From Lachnospiraceae bacterium (GTDB lineage: Bacteria > Bacillota_A > Clostridia > Lachnospirales > Lachnospiraceae): a stretch of DNA of 64,000 nt. Positions 54,272 through 62,794 of the stretch are shown piece after piece. Each line of letters opens with the position of its first letter. The first letter of the stretch is position 1. The notes beneath the pieces were generated by a model, which saw only the letters and a program-made list of their open reading frames with translations, had not been told where the DNA came from and made no database searches. The stretch is taken from positions 103,106 through 167,105 of the forward strand of contig QXWX01000003.1 in assembly GCA_009911175.1 (NCBI GenBank). Direction: 5' to 3'. Both the position numbers and the translations under genes were made by a program.

Positions 54272-55552
54272 TCAAATTATAATCCAATGAATATTTTTGA
54301 TATTTCTTTCAATTAATCCTTTGCAAATCTCCCAATCATATGTTCCCTTTACTAAATAAACTTTATCCATTTGCAGACTTTCGATTTCTGTTAAGTTTAG
54401 CACTGGTTTTCCATTTATAATCAATCCATTCTTACTTACATCATTATCACCAAATGCTAATACCCGCTCCCCCATTCCATCCGCCATCAAAGATTTAAAT
54501 AGTTTTCTTCCACTTTCTCCAATTCCCCAAATGACTATAGATTCTTTTCCATTAAAAAGCAATTCATCGTCTTCATACCTTCCAACATAACTAATTACAT
54601 CTTTTTTTTTCGCTTTAGGAATTATATTCTCCTTATTTCTAAAAACAACATTTTCCATATAGTCTTTAAAATGTTCAATATCATAGTTGCGTATAGTAAA
54701 TCGCGGCAATTGATAAATATCTGTATTTTCTTCTATTTTTCCGGTATAACCTGTTACTGCCTTTTTAAATCCATATCGCTTAAGCACATCTATCGTTTCC
54801 TCAGAATAATCATTTTTTGTACCAAAAGGATATGAAAACAATTCAATCTCTTGACCAGTTATATTCTCTAAAGTTTTCTTAGAGTTTACTATTTCATATT
54901 CTTTCTCATTATTACTTAACCATTTTAATGAAGGATGCGAAACGCAATGCGCCCCTATAGATATCCCCTCTATTTTAGCTAGTTTCTGAACTTCTTCTTT
55001 ACTAAGGATTCTTCTGTTTGGTCGCCCATATTCGGTAATTCCTGCCCATTCAAGCAATTGTTTCTCGTATTCTTTTCGTTTCTTGTTTGAAGAAATCTGA
55101 AAAATTTTTCTTAGACTTATGTATAAATTTACTTTCTCCTGTAAACTTCTTGTTCCCCATATACTAGATATCATATTGTCTTTTAATTCAAAATAATCAT
55201 TGTACTTTTTACTTTCAAAAATTGCACGATGTAAATTATCCGTCCACAATTCATTTTGGGTTCCGATATTTCCTGTTGTAATGAACATCGTAGCCGGAAT
55301 TTTATATTTTGACAATATAGGTGCTGCCTTATACAGCCAATCATAGTATCCGTCATCAAATGTGACAATAACAGCATCTCTTTCATCGTTAATGAACCAA
55401 TTTGACATAGGTTCACTTAATTGAAGAATTTCATACTTTTCACTAATCCATTTCATATGTTGCATAAAATTTTCCGGTGTGACCGCTAGCATATTATAGT
55501 CTTCTGATAAATTTTCTATTCGATGATATAAAATTATACGGATTTCTTTCAC
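54272..55552 (-). CDS. Polysaccharide deacetylase (NodB) with C-terminal Rossmann-like domain
   Basis: The 426-residue protein has a NodB-type domain with VIVTFDDGYYDW (Asp66, Asp67), the metal-binding GAHCVSHPS (His202, His206) and LFSYPFGTKNDYSE. A helical insertion lies between the first two motifs. From about 337 a Rossmann-like module, SIVIWGIGESGRKLFKSL with AFGDNDVSKNG, follows. It lacks a signal peptide and membrane helix, so it probably deacetylates a cytoplasmic sugar intermediate. Confidence 0.85.
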   Translation of the reverse strand: MKEIRIILYHRIENLSEDYNMLAVTPENFMQHMKWISEKYEILQLSEPMSNWFINDERDAVIVTFDDGYYDWLYKAAPILSKYKIPATMFITTGNIGTQNELWTDNLHRAIFESKKYNDYFELKDNMISSIWGTRSLQEKVNLYISLRKIFQISSNKKRKEYEKQLLEWAGITEYGRPNRRILSKEEVQKLAKIEGISIGAHCVSHPSLKWLSNNEKEYEIVNSKKTLENITGQEIELFSYPFGTKNDYSEETIDVLKRYGFKKAVTGYTGKIEENTDIYQLPRFTIRNYDIEHFKDYMENVVFRNKENIIPKAKKKDVISYVGRYEDDELLFNGKESIVIWGIGESGRKLFKSLMADGMGERVLAFGDNDVSKNGLIINGKPVLNLTEIESLQMDKVYLVKGTYDWEICKGLIERNIKNIHWIII

Positions 55553-56614
55553 TTATTTTATCCTCTTAATCATTGCACTGATTACCACTTGGAAATCTTC
55601 ATCGTGGTAGTCCAATTCTTCTTTCTCCAATTCTTTATAAGACATACCCTGTAAAAATGCACATGCCGCTTTGCAATTACCATATGTTTGTATATGATAT
55701 TCCACATCAGGTCTGTGTAAAATCTTTTTCAATGATGCGTCTGTAAAATTCCAATAATGTCCGTATCGATCCATATCCGACCTGCTGATAGGAGTGATCC
55801 CAGATACAGTTAATAGCAATACTCCATTTTTTTTCAATGCTTTTATACTATTATCTAACGCAGCTGAAACATCATAGATAAAATCGATAACTTGTGTTAA
55901 CACTATACAGTCGAAAAAATTCTCCTGTAATCCTTTACCTGTTGCCAAGTCTCCGCAAAAGCTATGTTTTTCGTTCTCATCATCTATATTAAATCGTAAT
56001 AAATATGAAGTATAATCATTTCCACCATATTTTTCAGTATAATTTCTATCACCTATTTCTAATATATTCCCTCTAAAAAAGCTTTTGTTGCTATACAAAA
56101 ATTGTTCTATATAATATCTACAAATAGAACCGCCACGATTATGCCCGAAAAGTTTCCCTACCGGCCCACAAGCCAACTTTTTTATATAATTTGCATTATC
56201 ATCTTCACATATAACTTTCTTTACTTTTTTCCAATCTGACTTCTCTGAAATATTTATACTATACTGTTTATTAAACACATAGTTTAAGGTTCCATCTTTT
56301 AACACATAAATTTGACTTAAATTTGTCATTAATTCTAGTTCATCTCCTATTAATGGTCTGACTAAAATTCCAGGTATAATTTTTTTATGATCAACACCTC
56401 TTTCTATCAACTCAGGAATAATTTCCAAATAGTGGCTTGACATAATGACTATATAATCATATTTATACTTGTCTAATTCATTTGGTAAAATAGTCTCCCT
56501 ACCGTCAAAAGTAGTTTTGTAACGCTCAACAATTGCTACTATTTTATTCTCCGAATTCCAATATCGCAGCTTTTCTTTACAATATAATCCGGCACCCCAT
56601 ATAATATATTTCAT
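55553..56614 (-). CDS. SAM methyltransferase with N-terminal Rossmann-like domain
   Basis: Of 353 residues, the first 95 or so form the Rossmann-like module (YIIWGAGLYCKEKLRYWNS; DYIVIMSSHYLEI). The remainder resembles a class I methyltransferase: GNILEIGDRNYTEKYG, CIVLTQVIDFIYDV and KKNGVLLLTVSG. It ends directly at the deacetylase start. Possible targets are the glycan or a phosphonate ester. Confidence 0.75.
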   Translation of the reverse strand: MKYIIWGAGLYCKEKLRYWNSENKIVAIVERYKTTFDGRETILPNELDKYKYDYIVIMSSHYLEIIPELIERGVDHKKIIPGILVRPLIGDELELMTNLSQIYVLKDGTLNYVFNKQYSINISEKSDWKKVKKVICEDDNANYIKKLACGPVGKLFGHNRGGSICRYYIEQFLYSNKSFFRGNILEIGDRNYTEKYGGNDYTSYLLRFNIDDENEKHSFCGDLATGKGLQENFFDCIVLTQVIDFIYDVSAALDNSIKALKKNGVLLLTVSGITPISRSDMDRYGHYWNFTDASLKKILHRPDVEYHIQTYGNCKAACAFLQGMSYKELEKEELDYHDEDFQVVISAMIKRIK

Positions 56615-57865
56615 TCAACCCTCCGTCATAATTGCCTTATACATATCCATGACTGACTTGACATTTGTATCGATATCATATATTTTTTTTGCTCTTTCAT
56701 GTCCATTCTTAGAGAATTTAACAGCTAATTTATCATCTGTCATAATTCGATATAAGTAATATGCCAATAAGTATGGCGCATCTACTCTATATATATATCC
56801 TTCTACCTCATGTAACAGCATATTGCTGACCCCTCCAACATCTGAAGCAATAGAAGGTACTCCCAAAATCATAGCTTCGCCCAACGAATTTGGAGCATTC
56901 TCTATTACTGACGCTGATACAAATACATGTGCTTTTAAATATTGAGCACAGATTCTCTCTTCATTTAACGAACCAAGAAATACAATATCATTTTTTAGAT
57001 TATATTTATTAACTATTTTTTTTATATATATTGCATATGGGTCAGAAGAATTATAGGGGGCTGCCAATATATTTGTTCCTCCAATATATGCTTTTACTTG
57101 AATCCCCATTTTTTTTACCATATACAATGCTTCCAAAAAAATATGAAACCCCTTGACTGGATATGATGCCTGACTCAAAAATATAGTATTTCTTTCACAT
57201 TTATCTAGTTCCCATTGATGTTTATAAAATATTGGTCTCAATATTCTATTACATTTGAAATATTTTGCCTTTGGATTTTGTATACAAATGTTTGCGTGAT
57301 CAAAATCTGTTCTACCTTCAAAATTAACCCCTTTTTTTAGAACTTTCTGCTCTCTTTTTCCCTTAATTATAAATTCATATTTCTCTTTATAAATTGCTCT
57401 AATTCCATTTTTACTATCAAAACATGGGAAAATCTGATCTGCAAATGGAATTCCTACACAATAATGCTGTGCAATAATGGACACTAATCCTTGTATTGAA
57501 ATCACAATCTTTTTTAAATCTATACCAGAATGAATCACGGCTAATGTATGAGGATACTCAGTTCCAAAAATATGGATGACATCTGGTTTTTCTTTTTCAT
57601 AAATATTAAAAAAAGTATTTTCTAATTTACTATTATATTTATTTGATTCTAATCTCTCTGGGAACCCGTAGTATACAATATTATCCATCTTCTTATATAG
57701 TAATACCGAAGTCCTTTTTTGAGGGAAACAATAGATAAGTTCGATAGTAGGATCGTTTTTCAACCGATCAGATAAAGCGATTAGCCATCCGCCCAATACA
57801 CTATTTGTCCCTATTCTTTTTGCCATTTCAGGCAATGGCATATTTGTTATCCATAATATTTTCAT
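56615..57865 (-). CDS. GT4 family glycosyltransferase
   Basis: The 416-residue GT-B protein begins MKILWITNMPLPEMAKRIG and has IFLSQASYPVKGFHIFLEAL and the nucleotide-sugar motif ASVIENAPNSLGEAMILGVP, then ASDVGGVSNMLL. It is soluble. It lies between the two-domain methyltransferase and a small anchored protein and probably adds one of the island's sugars. Confidence 0.9.
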   Translation of the reverse strand: MKILWITNMPLPEMAKRIGTNSVLGGWLIALSDRLKNDPTIELIYCFPQKRTSVLLYKKMDNIVYYGFPERLESNKYNSKLENTFFNIYEKEKPDVIHIFGTEYPHTLAVIHSGIDLKKIVISIQGLVSIIAQHYCVGIPFADQIFPCFDSKNGIRAIYKEKYEFIIKGKREQKVLKKGVNFEGRTDFDHANICIQNPKAKYFKCNRILRPIFYKHQWELDKCERNTIFLSQASYPVKGFHIFLEALYMVKKMGIQVKAYIGGTNILAAPYNSSDPYAIYIKKIVNKYNLKNDIVFLGSLNEERICAQYLKAHVFVSASVIENAPNSLGEAMILGVPSIASDVGGVSNMLLHEVEGYIYRVDAPYLLAYYLYRIMTDDKLAVKFSKNGHERAKKIYDIDTNVKSVMDMYKAIMTEG

Positions 57866-57922
57866 CTTAGCATATACTCCTTTCGTATTAACAGAAAATC
57901 TAATAAAATATTTTCATAAATA

Positions 57923-58393
57923 CTAAAGATTATATAAGACATCTTCTATGGAAATTATTTTTGCATTTGTATGTTGACTTAAACTGATTTTAATACTTTC
58001 AAATTCATCAACTATCGTTACAACAACAACATCAAGTTCTGTTTCTATGCTCTCAGGTTTAAAAATTGGTATTTCTGAAATTATTGCTCCTGCATTTCTA
58101 TCAATGCCGCATTTAATTTTTATCTTTTCGCTTTTTAGAAAATCTCTAAGAAATAGATTTCCTAAATCTCCCATACCATATATTCCCACTTTATCAAATC
58201 CTTGATCTTCGAAAAAACTTTCCACTTTTTCTTGATCCAGTTTAACATTAATCCACTGATAAACAGTCTCATACATATTAAAATATTTTTGTACACTTTT
58301 TTCGAGATGCTCAATTTTATTGTTTTTCTTATGCAAAGCAAATATAACAAATCCAATTATGATAAATTCAAAGATATTAAAATTTTTTTTCAT
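57923..58393 (-). CDS. Small membrane-anchored protein with Rossmann-like domain
   Basis: The 156-residue product has an N-terminal hydrophobic helix (about 7-21), a short helical linker and, from about 66, the Rossmann-like module VGIYGMGDLGNLFLRDFLKS followed by GIDRNAG. No enzyme domain is attached, unlike the other four proteins with this module. It could recruit partners to the membrane. I do not recognise the full protein as a named family. Confidence 0.7.
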   Translation of the reverse strand: MKKNFNIFEFIIIGFVIFALHKKNNKIEHLEKSVQKYFNMYETVYQWINVKLDQEKVESFFEDQGFDKVGIYGMGDLGNLFLRDFLKSEKIKIKCGIDRNAGAIISEIPIFKPESIETELDVVVVTIVDEFESIKISLSQHTNAKIISIEDVLYNL

Positions 58394-58401
58394 CTTAGTT
58401 T

Positions 58402-59583
58402 TTACCTCAACAATGCTCCATTAATATAATTCAAAATCTCTACCCCCGAATTAGAATAATTATGATTTTTGCTTATTTCTGATCTCATTTCATATATCTC
58501 TATTAATTCTTCTAATCCCAAGCCGCCTATTTCATATATCATATTTCTCTTTGATTCATCCCTTAAAAAAGGTATTTTATACTCTTCATAATAATTGTTT
58601 AATACATACGAATCAGGTATTCTGAATTCCATTGAAACGATATTTTCTTCCAGCAAATCAAATTGAACCATATACTTCATTTTATATGGAAAAACAAATA
58701 ATTTATTTTTATAGATACATTCAAACATGGATGGTAAACCCTCACTAGAGCTTATTTCTTTATCCAATATTATTGGAACTATTTTTTTCTTATTTCCTAT
58801 TCGGTTATTTGGAGATTTTGATAGAATATATGCTTTATTTTTGACAACTATTGGATTAAAAAAAGAATTTAAACACACCTTTTCTGAATCCAATTTGATT
58901 TTTTCAAAATTATTTCTTTCATAATCCCATACAAGTATATTTTCTGCATCCCACGTTCCTATCCATATTTCTGAATTAACTTTATGGATAGAGTACAAAT
59001 TATCTATATCAAGTTTATATTCTTTTATATTTTTTGTTTTCCAATTATAACAAATCACACTATTGCTCTGAAGAATAGTCATCCAAAAACATTCTTTATC
59101 TAAATATATAGATTTATATGAAAAAATTGTTCCACCATAGTCTTTCAACTTACGTGTAATTGTTGATACTTCAAAAAATTTCTTTTTGCAAATACTATAA
59201 ATAATTACAGACTGATATGCATAAATAGGAAAAATCCATATGCAGTCATTTATTATAAATGCATTTGATACGCAATAATTATCATTATGTAAATATATTT
59301 TCGGTATTTCAATATATGTTTGTTCTCCGGTATTTCGATCGAAAACATCAATCTCATTTCCATCATTAGGTATTAAATAAAAAAAATTTTTATAGCCAAT
59401 AATTTTTCTGTGTAATGTTTTTTTCCATTTTTCTCTCCTATGAAATGTAGCAATTATTTCTATTTCCATAGAGTCTAAATTTTCTCTACATAATGCATTC
59501 AAATTGTTATTTGAAAACCACAGTTCATTTCCCTCTAAATAACCATCACATAAAGAAAGATATCTATATTCATTACTTTTCAT
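58402..59583 (-). CDS. Hypothetical protein, probable beta-propeller
   Basis: The ATG at 59583 has AAGG 8 nt upstream. The protein of about 393 residues is rich in aromatic residues and beta strands, with recurring short segments such as LWFSNNNLNALCR, CFWMTILQSNSVICYNW and IWIGTWDAENILVWDYE spaced 40-60 residues apart, which suggests propeller blades. No signal peptide, membrane helix or known catalytic motif is visible. It is the first gene of the AT-rich island. A lectin-like or target-binding role is possible but unsupported. The 59584-59749 gap shows no clear promoter. Confidence 0.65.
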   Translation of the reverse strand: MKSNEYRYLSLCDGYLEGNELWFSNNNLNALCRENLDSMEIEIIATFHRREKWKKTLHRKIIGYKNFFYLIPNDGNEIDVFDRNTGEQTYIEIPKIYLHNDNYCVSNAFIINDCIWIFPIYAYQSVIIYSICKKKFFEVSTITRKLKDYGGTIFSYKSIYLDKECFWMTILQSNSVICYNWKTKNIKEYKLDIDNLYSIHKVNSEIWIGTWDAENILVWDYERNNFEKIKLDSEKVCLNSFFNPIVVKNKAYILSKSPNNRIGNKKKIVPIILDKEISSSEGLPSMFECIYKNKLFVFPYKMKYMVQFDLLEENIVSMEFRIPDSYVLNNYYEEYKIPFLRDESKRNMIYEIGGLGLEELIEIYEMRSEISKNHNYSNSGVEILNYINGALLR

Positions 59584-59749
59584 TTTATTCACCTTCTCTT
59601 ATAATAAATTTTTCTGAATCTATTTCGAAGTGAAAAAATATATAAAGCGCTTAGCATCTCTGTTTCTTATGCTTGAAACTTGGAAACCGAACTGTAATTT
59701 TGATGAAAGTCATTTGTTTTCTAAATTTATAATTGTTGATATAAATTAA

Positions 59750-61075
59750 TCATATTCGAACGTTTTGTATCATTATCAGTTTCCCGGTCTCTCTATAAGT
59801 AGTCACCAAACTGCTCATATCCCCATAATACCCATCCGACAATACCATCGCCAGATTCGGATCCGGAGTCTCATCATAGATTCCCCAGCCTTCCTCCTGA
59901 AATTGCCGAACCCGCTGCATATATGCATCCCTCAGCCATGGAACCATAGATTCTATCGTCTTGATCAGCAGCGGATGGGGACGCCACAGCAAAACCAGTT
60001 CTTCCTGCCTTTCACGGAAAAACTGAAATACATGATCCAGCTTTTTTAACGTCTGCTCCCTATTTTCCAACAATGGAGAAATGGATAAATTATATAATAC
60101 AATCTTTTTCCGACTTCCGTCCGGTTTACAAATCGCCTTCTGCCATGCTTCTGGCAAGTCCTTGAGCTCACACTTCATATTTAAAACTTTATCAAACTTT
60201 GGAGAACCAAGGGGCAGAAATTTCTGCTTTGCCGGAATCAGTTTATCTTCCAATCCATTCTGCTTCACTACATTCGTATATACCCGGCAGTATTTTTCAT
60301 AGATACTTCCCGGCTGTACGATTACCCTGTCGGCAAAAAGAACCCCTGAGGTATAGCACTGATATTCTGCCGGCCCTCCCTCTTCGCTAACAAAATAAGG
60401 AATATAAACTAACATATCCGTACATAGCTTCAGATTCCGAGAGTAGTACTGTTCCGGGATCCTTGTCACCCTGTTATATTCATCATATGGATCGTGAAAG
60501 AAGATCACATCCGGCCGTCTTGCTTCGATGGAATACTTTAAATAGGATGTGATAGGCACATAGTCGGGATATCTGTCCCCTTCATAGTGGATATTTCCCA
60601 GCGAGTTGTCCGGCAGCACATCATAAAAAGGAATCGGCACAACATAGCACTCCATATCATCCCTGTCTTTTGCGGCCATCCAGACGCTCTCAAGGGAGTC
60701 CCACATGGAAACCTGATATGGTAGAAACAGGATCTCCAATTTCACAGGTATATTCTTCTGAATCTCATCATCAATATCATGAAGGATATCCTTCAACTTT
60801 TTCAACAAATGAATTCTGAGCTTAAATTCATCCAAGGCATCCGTCAGCTGATAAATAACCTCACAGGCATTTTCCAGCTTTTGGATGATTTCCCCGCTGT
60901 CCTCCTCGGACGCTTCGATCGTCTCACCGATATGGATGACCAGATCCTGCATCTGTGCCAAGATATCCATCGCCTGTTCCCTGCCCAGCCTTCCCAAAAG
61001 TTCTCCTATGGTGCCTGACGTTTGAACCAAGTATTCCATGCTTTCACAAAGCTGCTTTTTTACCTGCTTCCTCAT
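59750..61075 (-). CDS. TagB-like glycerophosphotransferase-family protein
   Basis: The 441-residue product has a coiled N-terminal part (about 1-110) followed by a GT-B region: ILFLPYQVSMWDSLESVW, YVVPIPFYDVLPDN, VIFFHDPYDEYNRVTR and, in the C-terminal half, VLLWRPHPLL. The RPHP motif matches the catalytic histidine region of CDP-glycerol glycerophosphotransferases (TagB/TagF). It overlaps the LicC-like gene by 4 bp. A CDP-linked alditol or choline-like donor is therefore likely. GC content is back near the level of the flagellar genes. Confidence 0.8.
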   Translation of the reverse strand: MRKQVKKQLCESMEYLVQTSGTIGELLGRLGREQAMDILAQMQDLVIHIGETIEASEEDSGEIIQKLENACEVIYQLTDALDEFKLRIHLLKKLKDILHDIDDEIQKNIPVKLEILFLPYQVSMWDSLESVWMAAKDRDDMECYVVPIPFYDVLPDNSLGNIHYEGDRYPDYVPITSYLKYSIEARRPDVIFFHDPYDEYNRVTRIPEQYYSRNLKLCTDMLVYIPYFVSEEGGPAEYQCYTSGVLFADRVIVQPGSIYEKYCRVYTNVVKQNGLEDKLIPAKQKFLPLGSPKFDKVLNMKCELKDLPEAWQKAICKPDGSRKKIVLYNLSISPLLENREQTLKKLDHVFQFFRERQEELVLLWRPHPLLIKTIESMVPWLRDAYMQRVRQFQEEGWGIYDETPDPNLAMVLSDGYYGDMSSLVTTYRETGKLIMIQNVRI

Positions 61076-61794
61076 CTGTTCTCCTTTTGCTTTGATACAT
61101 AATCAATGATTCTCTCATAGTCATCAAAGTAATCAATCTCTGCCCAGAACCGCCCGTCCACATCAACTGTGTAAATAGCTTCTTCCCTTTTATCCGTAAA
61201 AGAATATAAAATATTTTCCCACCAGACATTATGCTGCTGGCTTTCGATCAGCTCCTCCATGCGCCGGATAAACTTCGGAAGGAAGCTTTTTTCAATCTTC
61301 GCCATCCCCACATATTCACAGCTGCGCTGTTCCAGCGGGAGCCCTTTCCCGTATTTTTCAATCCGGCCGTCCATGCTGGTAGCGAAGAAATAGTCGCCTT
61401 CCACTGTGCGAGAATAATCTATCGCCATAACGGGATTGCGCTGGTCGGATATAACCTGTTCCAGTATCTCGCTGGAAAAGAACACATCCGCATTGAGTAC
61501 CAGCAGGTCATCGTCCATTTCATCTTTTGCAAACCAGATGCTTGCAATACTGTTGGTAATATCGTAAAAAGGGTTGTAACAATAGGTAATATTTTCTATT
61601 CCGTCGAGCGCTTTTTTTACCTTTTTTTCCTCAAACCCTGTACACACAATACACTGCATCCCTGCGGACTGCAACAGCTCTACAGAACGCCGGATAAGGG
61701 GGACCCCATCCACCGGCAAGGTTGACTTCGGGACACGCTCTACTTTTCTGGAAATTCGGGTTCCCCTTCCGGCTGCCAATAAAATTGCTTTCAT
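61072..61794 (-). CDS. LicC-like nucleotidylyltransferase
   Basis: The ATG at 61794 has GGGAG about 9 nt upstream. The 240-residue product has MKAILLAAGRGTRISRKVER, then VPKSTLPVDGVPLIRRSVEL, and a mid-domain DDLLVLNADVFF, the pattern of phosphocholine/sugar-phosphate nucleotidylyltransferases. It resembles the N-terminal domain of the PEP mutase fusion. Sandwiched between two TagB-like genes it probably makes their CDP-activated donor. Confidence 0.85.
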   Translation of the reverse strand: MKAILLAAGRGTRISRKVERVPKSTLPVDGVPLIRRSVELLQSAGMQCIVCTGFEEKKVKKALDGIENITYCYNPFYDITNSIASIWFAKDEMDDDLLVLNADVFFSSEILEQVISDQRNPVMAIDYSRTVEGDYFFATSMDGRIEKYGKGLPLEQRSCEYVGMAKIEKSFLPKFIRRMEELIESQQHNVWWENILYSFTDKREEAIYTVDVDGRFWAEIDYFDDYERIIDYVSKQKENR

Positions 61795-61795
61795 G

Positions 61796-62734
61796 TCATT
61801 GTTCTCCCTTTTTTTCACAGTTTATTTTTTCTTCAAGTCCAGGTGCATGGATACAGAATATTTTGTTTTCCCAGTCTTTCCTTGTGCCTTCTCCAAATTT
61901 TTCTGTTAAAGCTTCAATGTACATATGCTTCACAGTTTCGGAACATACAACTACCATGTCAGCATTCAGAACTCCAGGGGCAGTAAAAAACGGTACTGTT
62001 CTTTGAATATCTTCATAGTTATCTGGTATCATTCGGTCAGAAGGAATTGAAGATATATATATCAGTGTATCTGCCACTTTTTTGATTTCATAGGAATAAA
62101 ACCTGGGGTCTATGCTTATGTCAGAACGGGCCTGGTCATAGGGGTCCTGGATAAAAACGGTATCAGGCCACCGTTTCTGCAGGTTGTAATTTTCGTAATG
62201 GGTCACCTGAATATGTGGGGGCATCTGGTCGCCTTCATAGTGATATCCGGTAAATAGCCCTTCCGGACTGCGGTCATAGTATGGAACCGGTACTACATAA
62301 GTATCACAGTCTTCGTCATTTTGGGATGCTTCCCAAAGCCGCTCCATAGAGCCCCACATAGAGGCTTTATACGGCAGGAATACAACTTCCAGCCTGTCCG
62401 GAATCTGCTTATCAAGCAGCTTTCTAGCCTGTTTGACTTGTGCCATAAGCTCTTGCAGGAGCTGGTACCGCTTTCCCGGATGTTTCAGCACCAGGGTCAT
62501 CTGGTATAGGCTTTCATGATATTCTTCCAGCTTATGGACAAGGCCAGTCCCTTCTCCATAAATCATTTCCAGTTCATTTCCCATCGTAATTGCTGTTTCC
62601 TGGCATTCGGACAGAAGCTGCCGAATTCCGCTTTCATTTATGCGGTCCGCAGTCAGGTTCACTTTCAAAGCTCCATTCGCTTTATCCAATAGCCCGATCA
62701 TTGTAAGCATCTGCTTTCTTAGTGTACGGCTCAT
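61796..62734 (-). CDS. TagB-like paralogue lacking the C-terminal catalytic half
   Basis: The ATG at 62734 has AAGGAG 9 nt upstream. The product of about 312 residues is clearly related to the 441-residue protein at 59750-61075: VVFLPYKASMWGSMERLW, YVVPVPYYDRSPEG and VFIQDPYDQARSDIS align with its motifs. It stops after about residue 312 and lacks the region with RPHP, so it is probably not an active transferase alone. The frame ends just before the LicC-like ATG. It may be a regulatory or partner subunit, or a decaying duplicate. Confidence 0.75.
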   Translation of the reverse strand: MSRTLRKQMLTMIGLLDKANGALKVNLTADRINESGIRQLLSECQETAITMGNELEMIYGEGTGLVHKLEEYHESLYQMTLVLKHPGKRYQLLQELMAQVKQARKLLDKQIPDRLEVVFLPYKASMWGSMERLWEASQNDEDCDTYVVPVPYYDRSPEGLFTGYHYEGDQMPPHIQVTHYENYNLQKRWPDTVFIQDPYDQARSDISIDPRFYSYEIKKVADTLIYISSIPSDRMIPDNYEDIQRTVPFFTAPGVLNADMVVVCSETVKHMYIEALTEKFGEGTRKDWENKIFCIHAPGLEEKINCEKKGEQ

Positions 62735-62794
62735 ATTATCCATCTCCTTGTTCTATTCAATTTATTGCCAGGAACCAGCCAACAAATGGATTTT

